DNA of 6,958 bases, from NCBI GenBank assembly GCA_017550445.1, contig JAFZOV010000074.1, forward strand, positions 1 to 6,958. The letters are read 5' to 3'. Below are positions 1 through 6,106 of this stretch, piece by piece; the first letter of the stretch is position 1, and the number at the start of each line of letters is the position of its first letter. The notes under the pieces are model-generated. The model did not search any database. It was given only the letters and a program-made list of their open reading frames with translations, and was not told the DNA's origin. Position numbers and translations under genes: made by a program. Source of the stretch: Fibrobacter sp. Lineage in GTDB: Bacteria; Fibrobacterota; Fibrobacteria; Fibrobacterales; Fibrobacteraceae.

Positions 1-3000
1 GGCACCGTCGTTTCCAATAAACAGGCGGTGTTCAATGCCGATTTGATGTTCCTGGTTGTCTTCCAAAATCGGTGTGGTGACTACATGGCTGCTGTCATCG
101 TTAATCACGAGGGCCACTTTACCTTCCATATCCAGCGGGACGGGGCGATCGTTGCCTGTTTTGTCCGTCGCATCGACCCAGCGCTCGGTGACTTGCCCCT
201 GCGCCGGAATGTAGAGAATCATGTGATTGAACTGCTGAATGGTCGGGAGGCCTGCGAAGCCTTCTTCGGTGAGGTGGATGGCGGTCAGATAGCTCTTGAT
301 GCCGATAGATTCAAGCATTTCCTTGAGCAGGAGCGCCATGTCCTTGCAGTCGCCCTGGTGCTTTTTGAGCGTGACTTCTGCAGTTTGCGGAATCAGGCTG
401 TGACCGCCGAATCGAATGTCGCGGTAGCGGATGTCATGGCGCACAAAGTTCACTATTGCCTTGACGGCGTTGTCGTTTGCCTTGCTGCCGCGCACTTCGC
501 GGGCTTTTTCACGCACGCTTACGGCCTGCTTGAACTGGTGCTTGATCAGGTTCTGGTAATCTTCGCCCACGTTCTTCCATTCCTGCTTGCCGGTAAGCAT
601 CAGGCCTGCGCCAAAGTCGCGGTACACGGGCATGTAGAGTTCCTTGCGGATAATCACCGGGTCGCTGATGGTCCATTCCATGCCGCCCTTGATAGCCTTC
701 TTTTCGAGCGGGCCGTATTCTTCGGTCACAAAACGCGAGGTGTCGGCGTAGATGCGGAAGCTGGACTGGCCTACGGGAACATCCTTGCTGCTCACGAAGT
801 CGGTATAGGGAATCATGCCCTTGTTTTCGATGTTCGTGCGGCTGAACTGCAAGTAAATGAAGTCGCCGGGTTCAAGTTCCTGCAGCGGGAAATGCGCCGT
901 CTGCGATTCGTTCTGGCCGCCGATTTCGGTGGCGTAAGTAATGTAGGCTCCGTTCAGGTTCGCTTTTTGCTTCAGGTTCCAGTTGCTGTCGTAGACTTCG
1001 AGCGCGTTAATATAAATGCGGTCGAAACCGGGCAAGAAATCGAAGGTGAATTCGCGGTAAATCGCGGCACCGCGGATGTCGAGAATTTCCATGAGCATTT
1101 CTTCGGTGCGGACCCAGTTGGACCCCTTTTCTGCCTTCAGGGATTGCTTGCTGTAATGCACCACAGCGGGGAAGTCGCCGTCGGTGCCTTGCTTCTTGGC
1201 GTTTTCGCTGAGCAGGCCCTTCAGGTTCTTGGTGCGTTCTTCCACCGGAGTGATGGGCTTTTGCAGGGTGCGGTTGTCAGCCTTGCCCAGGAATGCCTTG
1301 GTGGCGCTGAGGAAGCTCTTGGCGTCTTCGTTATCGGGCTTGAGGGCCAGCGCCTTGGTCAGCGACTTTTCTGCATCGCGGTAGTTGCGGCTGTAGAAAA
1401 GAATCTTGCCTTGCATGGTCCAAATCTTGTAGTCGTTCTTGTCCTTGGCCAGCGTTTCTTCGCTGATGGCGCGGGCTTCTTCGTAGCGGCCCAGGAACAC
1501 GAGGGCATCCATCAAGGTGCTACCCAGTTCCACGCTCATGCCAAAGCGGCGGCGCACCTGGTAAAGAACGTCTACAGCTTCGGCGTACTGGTCGAGGCCC
1601 ATATAGGTCTTGGCCAGATAAACGCCTAAACGGCTGCTGGGCTGGGTGTCATAAAGACGCTGCACCACCACCAGGGACTGGTTGCGCTGACCGAGGCCCC
1701 AAAGGGCATCGCTTAAGTTAATCACGTATTCTGGATTGTTGGGCGTGTAACGGAGGGCGGCTTCGGCGCATTCGCGGGCGCGGCCGTAGTCGAACAAGGC
1801 TTCGTACATTTCGCCGAGAATGGAAAGCAACTTGCCGTTCTTCTGCACCAGTTCCTTCTGGCTTTCAAAGTGGCTGATGCCCGGACCGTAAAGTTCCTTC
1901 ATCTGGTACACGAATCCGCAGTTAATCAGGTAGAGCGGTTCTTCCGGGTCCATGCGGTTGGCGCGTTCAAAATAGCTGAGGGCTACCAGCGGCTGGTTTT
2001 CTAGCAGGCGCAAAATGCCCACCTGGCTCATGATGGCGGCGTTGAATTTGGCCTGTTTCTTGGCAGATTCGGCATCGCTGGCGGTGGCGGGCTTTTCGCC
2101 CACGGTCAGGCCTTCGATACCGTGCTGCATGACCTTGGCGTATTTTTTCTTGTTCACGCCCTGGGTCCAGCTCACGATCAAGATTCCGCGGCCGTCGTCA
2201 TAGAAGTAACGGCCCGTGTAGTAGAAGTCGAACTTGTTGACCACATGGGTCAAGGTGAAGTCCTGAGCGTAGCGGTCGCCAACCTTCTGGCGGTGCATTT
2301 CGATAGTCGGATTGTTTGGGTCTACGCCCAGGCGCACGAGCAGCACCTTGAACAAATCCTGCGAATTCACGGCGTCGCTTTCTACAGTCGCGCCGTAAAC
2401 GAACAGCGAAACGTCTTCGGCCTTGTTGCTAAGCACCAGGTCCGGGTCGTCGTTCTGGCGGGCGATTCCTGTCCAGTGATGCCAGAGGGTGTCTTTGACA
2501 GCCCAAGTGTAGCCGAGCGTGGGGGAGTCAAAGCTTTGCACGTTGTTGGGCGAAAGTTCCGGGCCATCGCTTGCCGCAGTTTCGCGCATGCTGAAGTTCG
2601 CGAAGAATTCTTTCCACTCGTTCTTGAGTTCGCCCGGCTGGAGCGGCGTGTCGGTGGCAGAAAGCGTGAGCGTGTACACGCGGCTCCCGGCGCCAGTCAC
2701 AAAGCCGACGGCCTCGTAGGGGCTGTCGTAGCGCTTGCCTGCGACATCAAAGAAAACGCCTGTACCGCCGAAGTTTTCTTCGGGATAGGTCTCGGCGAGA
2801 GTCGCCTTCTTGCCGCTCGATTCAAAAGCCTGCATCTCCATCTGGGCGCGGTCCATGAGTCGCATGGGTTCGCCCTTGGGGAGTTCAATTTCGACCAGGA
2901 CCGCGCGGCGTCCTGTCGTGGCGTTATAAAATTCGTAGGGGACGCCGCTCTCGTGGGCGCTTCCATCGTCATCGCCCACGAGCGCCCAGTCGCCTGCGCC

Positions 3001-3288
3001 GCCCTGCGGCAGAATGAAGCTGAAACCGTCGGAACTGAAACTGTTGGCGGTGTTTCTGCGGGCCGATTTGGTGCTCGCGTCCGAATTTACAGTCGAGCTT
3101 TCGTCAAAATAGTCGTCGGTATAGCTCCCGGAATTAGCAGCCTGCGAACCTTCGGACTGCGTGTCCGATTCGGTCAGCGGCTTTCCGTTACCGGCGCAAG
3201 AAATTAAAGAAACTACGAAAAACAGCCCGAACACAGGGGCGCAAAAACTGGGAATACGACCAAAATTTTTCAACAAAGAATTGCTCAT
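1..3288 (-). CDS. Giant lipoprotein with TPR, DUF3857-like and transglutaminase-like domains (C-terminus outside window)
   Basis: Translating the minus strand from the ATG at 3288-3286 gives 1096 codons with no stop; the gene continues past the left edge. Residues 1-31 form a lipoprotein signal: basic N-terminus, hydrophobic run, lipobox LISC with Cys31, so the product is probably anchored in the envelope. After a Ser/Asp/Thr-rich linker, residues of about 85-400 hold two alpha/beta stretches I do not recognise. Residues of about 410-665 are TPR-like helical pairs (for example around ALSYFERANRMDPEEP and AEKSLTKALALKPDN). About 710-870 resembles DUF3857. About 950-1045 is transglutaminase-like, with Cys981 in GDCKDMALLL, His1022 in FNHMILY and Asp1039 in WVDATD, the expected catalytic order and spacing. 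Family members often occur in FCB and myxobacterial envelopes; substrate and reaction are unknown, and hydrolysis or peptide cleavage is as likely as cross-linking. No Shine-Dalgarno precedes the ATG. The signal peptide supports this start. Domain calls are by eye. Confidence 0.9.
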   Translation of the reverse strand, partial: MSNSLLKNFGRIPSFCAPVFGLFFVVSLISCAGNGKPLTESDTQSEGSQAANSGSYTDDYFDESSTVNSDASTKSARRNTANSFSSDGFSFILPQGGAGDWALVGDDDGSAHESGVPYEFYNATTGRRAVLVEIELPKGEPMRLMDRAQMEMQAFESSGKKATLAETYPEENFGGTGVFFDVAGKRYDSPYEAVGFVTGAGSRVYTLTLSATDTPLQPGELKNEWKEFFANFSMRETAASDGPELSPNNVQSFDSPTLGYTWAVKDTLWHHWTGIARQNDDPDLVLSNKAEDVSLFVYGATVESDAVNSQDLFKVLLVRLGVDPNNPTIEMHRQKVGDRYAQDFTLTHVVNKFDFYYTGRYFYDDGRGILIVSWTQGVNKKKYAKVMQHGIEGLTVGEKPATASDAESAKKQAKFNAAIMSQVGILRLLENQPLVALSYFERANRMDPEEPLYLINCGFVYQMKELYGPGISHFESQKELVQKNGKLLSILGEMYEALFDYGRARECAEAALRYTPNNPEYVINLSDALWGLGQRNQSLVVVQRLYDTQPSSRLGVYLAKTYMGLDQYAEAVDVLYQVRRRFGMSVELGSTLMDALVFLGRYEEARAISEETLAKDKNDYKIWTMQGKILFYSRNYRDAEKSLTKALALKPDNEDAKSFLSATKAFLGKADNRTLQKPITPVEERTKNLKGLLSENAKKQGTDGDFPAVVHYSKQSLKAEKGSNWVRTEEMLMEILDIRGAAIYREFTFDFLPGFDRIYINALEVYDSNWNLKQKANLNGAYITYATEIGGQNESQTAHFPLQELEPGDFIYLQFSRTNIENKGMIPYTDFVSSKDVPVGQSSFRIYADTSRFVTEEYGPLEKKAIKGGMEWTISDPVIIRKELYMPVYRDFGAGLMLTGKQEWKNVGEDYQNLIKHQFKQAVSVREKAREVRGSKANDNAVKAIVNFVRHDIRYRDIRFGGHSLIPQTAEVTLKKHQGDCKDMALLLKEMLESIGIKSYLTAIHLTEEGFAGLPTIQQFNHMILYIPAQGQVTERWVDATDKTGNDRPVPLDMEGKVALVINDDSSHVVTTPILEDNQEHQIGIEHRLFIGNDGA

Positions 3289-3293
3289 GACGA

Positions 3294-3301
3294 CAAAAAT
3301 A
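3294..3301 (-). promoter_or_regulatory. Possible FCB-type -7 element (TATTTTTG) abutting the lipoprotein start
   Basis: On the minus strand TATTTTTG fits the TAnnTTTG -7 consensus known from Bacteroidota promoters. It ends five bases before the ATG at 3288. If it is used, the mRNA would be leaderless or nearly so, which would agree with the missing Shine-Dalgarno. No matching -33 TTG element was seen about 20 bases upstream, and the motif lies in a T-rich tract where chance matches are easy. Use of this promoter type in Fibrobacter is assumed by relatedness. Confidence 0.25.
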
Positions 3302-3326
3302 AAAAAACGAGGCGCTTAAGCCCCGT
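3301..3326 (-). terminator. Intrinsic-terminator-shaped hairpin directly upstream of the large lipoprotein gene
   Basis: Read on the minus strand, ACGGGGC and GCCTCGT pair over seven positions (one G-U) around the loop TTAAGC. Seven T follow, then ATTTTT. This is a textbook Rho-independent terminator shape, yet it lies only 12 bases before the ATG at 3288 and no minus-strand gene precedes it in the window. It could be a leader attenuator, an insulator against antisense transcription from the nuclease side, or the end of an unseen short RNA. Confidence 0.55.
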
Positions 3327-3362
3327 CCTTCCATAGTCCAAAGTGGAATAACGATTGTTGCG

Positions 3363-3370
3363 TACATTTG
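3363..3370 (+). promoter_or_regulatory. Candidate TAnnTTTG-type promoter element for the nuclease gene
   Basis: TACATTTG matches the FCB -7 consensus and lies about 160 bases before the nuclease start. That would give a leader of roughly 150 bases containing the hairpins at 3468-3484 and 3495-3511. No good -33 partner was seen. An alternative sigma-70-like pair (TTGTTG at 3355 and TATACA at 3375) has a spacer of only 14 bases. Weak evidence only. Confidence 0.2.
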
Positions 3371-3467
3371 TTGTTATACAAAAGCAAAAATCTTTTTACG
3401 TTGATGAGAAATTTTAAACAGGGGCTAAAATACCCTCTTTTCCTGAAAATGGCGTGTATATATATAG

Positions 3468-3511
3468 ATAGGGACAATCTCTATTCGCCAAACTGCGGGT
3501 GGCTTTCCCGC
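3468..3511 (+). promoter_or_regulatory. Two leader hairpins in front of the nuclease gene
   Basis: The first hairpin (3468-3484) is ATAGGGA-CAA-TCTCTAT: seven pairs with one G-U and a three-base loop. The second (3495-3511) is GCGGG with CCCGC around a seven-base loop and is followed by TTT and then the AAAAGG ribosome binding site at 3515-3520. The second hairpin ends only three bases before the purine-rich site, so it could tune ribosome access or act as a weak attenuator. Regulation is inferred from position only. Confidence 0.35.
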
Positions 3512-3530
3512 TTTAAAAGGAAAATATATA

Positions 3531-4436
3531 ATGAAAAGAGAAGAATTTGCCCAGTTTCTTGGAGTACTCAGAACAACGAACGAAAATGGTCAGGATATTG
3601 ACGCTTTCGTCAAGAAATACGAACACAGGAATGTGTATTTCTATAATGACGGATGCATCAAGAAAATCCTTGCCAGCGAAAAGAACCTTATTCTTACAAC
3701 GGATCTCGTGAACGCCGCACTGGGCCTGATCGGCTCAGACCGTATCGCAAATCCGAAGCTTGTGAACCCGTTCATTCCGGGCGAACTTGGCTACCGTAGC
3801 GTCGAGCCCGATATCTTGCTGACGAACGACCGTGGCGAAAAGAATCCGCGTGACCGCATTTCGATTGAAGTTCAGCACGAAGATAACAAATCTCTGTTTA
3901 AGGACCGCTTAGTCCTTTATGTGGCCCGACTTACGAATAATATGGTCAAGCAGGGCGTAATTCCTCAGCTTGAAAATTTGCATGTGGTCAGTTTCCAGTT
4001 CTTTGATGCTTTTGCGAAGTCACCAAATTACCGTCATACCGTGCAGCTGAAAAATCAGGAACAGGAGGTCTATTTTGACCGCCAGACCGTGACTTTGGTT
4101 GAGGTTGCAAAGTTCCTCAAGAACGCCAAGAATTTTGCCGATGACAACTGTCGCCTTGCCCAGTGGCTCCGTGCTATTGACACGCTGAACCGCGAAGCTG
4201 ATTTCAGCGAATTTGCGAATGATCCTGTATTCAAGGTCTTGCAAAACGAAGTGAAATTATGTAATTTCAGTTCGAGGTATCTTATGACTGTGGACATGAG
4301 CGATTTTGACAGAGCTGTGGCAAAGTACGAAGAAAAAATGGATATTGCGAAGGGATTGCTGAAAGATGGAGTCGCAATAGAAATTATTGCACGAAATACA
4401 GGGCTCCCCGAAGCAAAAATTCGCGAGTTGAAGTAA
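3531..4436 (+). CDS. Rpn-like PD-(D/E)XK nuclease / putative transposase (PDDEXK_2 type)
   Basis: The 301-residue protein has the layout of the recombination-promoting nuclease (Rpn, formerly transposase_31) / PDDEXK_2 group. The N-terminal half has the usual region ending in a nuclease core: Asp94 in SVEPDILL, then Glu113 and Gln115 in ISIEVQHED. Together these make the D...ExQ variant of the PD-(D/E)XK active site, with Gln in place of the usual Lys, which is common in this family. The last 40 residues resemble the family's helical tail (AKGLLKDGVAIEIIARNTG), with a helix-turn-helix-like look. Characterised relatives are DNA endonucleases that stimulate RecA-independent recombination; related proteins often occur as multicopy families in gut bacteria. 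The start is supported by AAAAGG ten bases upstream. The gene stands alone with its own terminator. No inverted repeats or target duplications were seen at its edges, so it is probably not an active IS. Length looks full and no frameshift is seen. Confidence 0.85.
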   Translation: MKREEFAQFLGVLRTTNENGQDIDAFVKKYEHRNVYFYNDGCIKKILASEKNLILTTDLVNAALGLIGSDRIANPKLVNPFIPGELGYRSVEPDILLTNDRGEKNPRDRISIEVQHEDNKSLFKDRLVLYVARLTNNMVKQGVIPQLENLHVVSFQFFDAFAKSPNYRHTVQLKNQEQEVYFDRQTVTLVEVAKFLKNAKNFADDNCRLAQWLRAIDTLNREADFSEFANDPVFKVLQNEVKLCNFSSRYLMTVDMSDFDRAVAKYEEKMDIAKGLLKDGVAIEIIARNTGLPEAKIRELK

Positions 4437-4450
4437 ACCTTTAACCAAAC

Positions 4451-4475
4451 AGGCGGCTATATAGCCGCCTTTCTT
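4451..4475 (+). terminator. Strong intrinsic terminator after the nuclease gene
   Basis: AGGCGGCT and AGCCGCCT pair perfectly over eight bases around an ATAT loop (4451-4470), followed by TTCTT. It starts 14 bases after the TAA of the nuclease gene. Because the stem is symmetric it could fold on either strand, but only the plus strand has the T-rich tail. Confidence 0.9.
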
Positions 4476-4481
4476 ATGCAT

Positions 4482-4556
4482 GTCATGCCCGCGCAGGCGG
4501 GCCAATAGCCACTTGCAGCTTTGCTGCTTAGTGGATATGGTCCTCGGAACGGGGAC
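4482..4556. repeat. Cluster of three hairpins, probable dispersed palindromic repeat
   Basis: Three stems follow one another. The first is GCCCGC-GCAG-GCGGGC at 4487-4502. The second is CCACT-t-GCAGC-TTT-GCTGC-tt-AGTGG at 4509-4534. The third is GTCCTCG-GAA-CGGGGAC at 4540-4556, seven pairs with one G-U. The first, preceded by GTCAT, resembles the common bacterial repeat that begins GTCATCCCCGC and contains AGGCGGGG. The block lies between a terminator and the next gene's promoter region and has no credible coding content. Repeat status is inferred from the resemblance; only one copy is visible here. Confidence 0.55.
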
Positions 4557-4580
4557 ATCTCCTTTTCAATTCGATTTATT

Positions 4581-4588
4581 TATATTTG
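4581..4588 (+). promoter_or_regulatory. Candidate TAnnTTTG-type promoter element for the FISUMP lipoprotein
   Basis: TATATTTG is an exact TAnnTTTG match in an AT-rich stretch, 41 bases before the ATG at 4630. That is a reasonable leader length with a good ribosome binding site inside it. No clear -33 TTG element lies 19-21 bases upstream, where the repeat block ends. The consensus is taken from Bacteroidota and applied by relatedness. Confidence 0.35.
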
Positions 4589-4620
4589 CAAGCAACTTAT
4601 TTTGGTGGGATTTTATATCT

Positions 4621-4625
4621 GGAGG
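4621..4625 (+). promoter_or_regulatory. Ribosome binding site that fixes the lipoprotein start
   Basis: GGAGG lies four bases before the ATG at 4630. It selects this start over an in-frame ATG at 4480, whose extra 50 codons would run through the hairpin repeat and put the lipoprotein signal in the middle of the protein. Confidence 0.85.
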
Positions 4626-4629
4626 TTTT

Positions 4630-5802
4630 ATGTTTAATCGTTTGGTTTTGGCACTTGCTTTTGCGTGTGTTTTCGTTGCATGCGATAGTGGCTCCAGCAG
4701 TGCAGATCCCGACCCGGTCGCAGAAGTTTCAAGCAGTAGCGGCGATGATGGCGCAATCTCCTCTAGTTCTGTTACGGACAAAGGAAAATCCTCCGGTAGT
4801 AGTTCGAAGTCTTCTAGCTCTGTGAAGTCAGGTGATGATACACAGAAGAGTTCTTCTAGTGGTAAGAAAAATAATTCTAGTAGTTCGGAAGGTGGAGTTG
4901 TATCGTCATCTGATGCTACTGTAAAAATTTGTAATGATGGCGATTTGGATACCACGGTTCGGGGAACGATGACAATTTTCTATGAGTGCAAAGACGGCTT
5001 GTGGGAAATTGTTTCATATGTTAGGTCCTCGTCATCTATTTCTTCTTCTGACGCTCATTACGATATGACGAAACAATATTATTGCAATGGTAGTCCTGAT
5101 GAATGCGAAAATATGTTTGATGATTATATTGATCCGCGAGACCTGCATGTCTACAAGACTTTTCTTTTTCAAAAAGAAAAAAACGGGGAGTACCTTTACA
5201 GGTTCCGTATTTTTGCTAGCAATTTGAACTACGGCGAGCAAATTATGAGTGATGTCACTAATTCTGATGATAACGTCGTGGAAAAATACTGCTACAACGA
5301 TGATGAATGGTATTGCGATAATGGCTTTGGTGGTATGTACACTTGGAGCGAGGCCATGGGTCTCCCCAAAGCGTGTGATTCGTTAATTGTGGATAGTAGC
5401 GCTGCTTGCAAAGATAGTTTTGTTCCGCCTGAAGGTCGTATTGAAAAATTGGGAACTCATGTCCAGCGACAGGGAGTATGCCCGGAAGGTTGGCATATTA
5501 TGAACCAATGGGAATGGCTGCAGTTTTCCGGATGGAGTGGAGGGGCTTTAGCTTCGCCTGTTTTGTGGCATGGTTCCAATTACGTAAGTTTTTCGGCATT
5601 GCCGACAGGTGTTCTTGATGTAAATGGCAAATTTGATGCTTTTGGACTGCTGACGGAGTTTTGGAAACCGCAAGAAGAGAATGAAAGTCATGCAATGATT
5701 CATGAAGTTGATGCCGATTATCAAATGAATCTGACTCCACCTAAGCATCTCGCTGCTTCTATCCGTTGCGTAGAAGACTACGAAGACCCTGTTTGGGAAT
5801 AA
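4630..5802 (+). CDS. Serine-rich FISUMP-domain lipoprotein
   Basis: The 390-residue product starts with a short lipoprotein signal (lipobox FVAC, Cys18, then Asp19). Residues of about 19-96 are roughly 40 percent serine in runs of three or four separated by acidic or basic residues. A small module at about 98-128 (Cys101, Cys120 in YECKDGLW, Trp125) looks like the short Cys/Trp segment found in many Fibrobacter surface lipoproteins. A second serine run (about 132-139) leads into a C-terminal domain of FISUMP type: DPRDLHVYKTF (168-178), NLNYG (198-202), YTWSEAMG (237-244), CPEGWH (284-289), FSALPTG, and IRCVED at the end (378-383). The domain has no established function; it is thought to be surface-exposed. 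It departs from the commoner family pattern: a longer insert after the YKT-like motif, FASNLNY instead of AENLNY, and GWHIMNQWEW where GWHLPS followed by EW is usual. The gene has its own leader and is probably monocistronic. Confidence 0.9.
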   Translation: MFNRLVLALAFACVFVACDSGSSSADPDPVAEVSSSSGDDGAISSSSVTDKGKSSGSSSKSSSSVKSGDDTQKSSSSGKKNNSSSSEGGVVSSSDATVKICNDGDLDTTVRGTMTIFYECKDGLWEIVSYVRSSSSISSSDAHYDMTKQYYCNGSPDECENMFDDYIDPRDLHVYKTFLFQKEKNGEYLYRFRIFASNLNYGEQIMSDVTNSDDNVVEKYCYNDDEWYCDNGFGGMYTWSEAMGLPKACDSLIVDSSAACKDSFVPPEGRIEKLGTHVQRQGVCPEGWHIMNQWEWLQFSGWSGGALASPVLWHGSNYVSFSALPTGVLDVNGKFDAFGLLTEFWKPQEENESHAMIHEVDADYQMNLTPPKHLAASIRCVEDYEDPVWE

Positions 5803-5835
5803 TCCCTTAAAAACACAAACAAAAAATTAAAAAAG

Positions 5836-5857
5836 AGTGTGCGCAGGGGTGCACACT
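5836..5857 (+). terminator. Hairpin downstream of the FISUMP lipoprotein, probable weak terminator
   Basis: AGTGTGC pairs with GCACACT over seven bases, extendable by one G-U, around a loop rich in G. It lies 33 bases past the stop codon after an A-rich spacer. The tail (TTAGCAAACTTTTAA) is only moderately T-rich, so termination may be partial and transcription could enter the small ORF that follows. Confidence 0.5.
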
Positions 5858-5887
5858 TAGCAAACTTTTAACTTGGTAGGAGAACCT

Positions 5888-6106
5888 ATGTCTACCAAAA
5901 GCGTCGGCGAATGCCTGACCGCTAAGCGAACATTCGTCGGGCGTAGCCCGAGGCCATGTGAGCGTGCGGTGCAGGCCGAGCCGGAGCGTTGTGGTAGAAA
6001 AGGAAATGCCGGGAAAGCCTGGGCGTTGCGGGGCGGCGAGCGCCCGCAGAGGGGGTACTGGAAGCCATGGCTATGGATTGCTTCGTCGCTTTGCTCCTCG
6101 CAATGA
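5888..6106 (+). CDS. Doubtful 72-residue ORF ending inside a dispersed repeat
   Basis: An ATG at 5888 follows AGGAG (5878-5882) by five bases, one of the best ribosome binding sites in the window. The predicted product is basic, with three Cys, many Arg and Gly, and no recognised domain. It has no signal peptide or clear membrane segment. Against a real gene: from about codon 6 onward the DNA is GC-rich and folds into several stems. The last residues (about WLWIASSLCSSQ) and the stop are supplied by the repeat at 6072-6107, and the reverse strand is also open. It may be a short leader or small protein whose 3' part was replaced by a repeat insertion, or no gene at all. Confidence 0.3.
   Translation: MSTKSVGECLTAKRTFVGRSPRPCERAVQAEPERCGRKGNAGKAWALRGGERPQRGYWKPWLWIASSLCSSQ
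5905..6060. other. GC-rich, highly self-complementary element of unknown role
   Basis: By hand count, bases 5941-6060 are about 69 percent G+C, well above the AT-rich flanks. Several stems are visible: CGGCGAATG with CATTCGTCG (5905-5913 and 5931-5939, nine pairs with one G-U); TCGGGC-GTA-GCCCGA (5937-5951, competing with the first stem); and GCGGGGCG with CGCCCGC (6028-6047, seven pairs with a single-base bulge around GCGAG). It joins directly onto the palindromic repeat at 6072-6107. It could be the body of a larger dispersed repeat, a structured RNA or a remnant. It does not look like a tRNA, and I could not match it to a known RNA family. Confidence 0.4.

Noticed and set aside
28..1629. 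533-codon open frame on the plus strand
   Set aside because: It is antisense to the large minus-strand lipoprotein, whose translation shows a signal peptide, TPRs and a catalytic triad. The frame is open because of codon bias on the true strand; its peptide is low-complexity Val/Ala/Phe/His-rich with no recognisable domain.
2122..3207. 361-codon open frame on the plus strand
   Set aside because: Another antisense shadow of the same gene, with no domain or ribosome binding site.
3368..3601. 77-codon plus-strand frame overlapping the nuclease start
   Set aside because: Overlaps the well-supported nuclease gene in another frame, crosses its leader hairpins and has no recognisable features.
4451..4556. 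CRISPR array or tandem repeat
   Set aside because: The hairpins differ in sequence and there are no regularly spaced identical repeats.
4480..4629. In-frame N-terminal extension of the FISUMP lipoprotein
   Set aside because: The 50 extra codons translate the hairpin repeat and promoter region, lack a ribosome binding site and would bury the lipoprotein signal; ATG 4630 with GGAGG is clearly better.
4566..4955. 129-codon minus-strand frame
   Set aside because: Its Glu/Leu/Ser-rich peptide is the antisense of the serine-codon runs of the lipoprotein gene.
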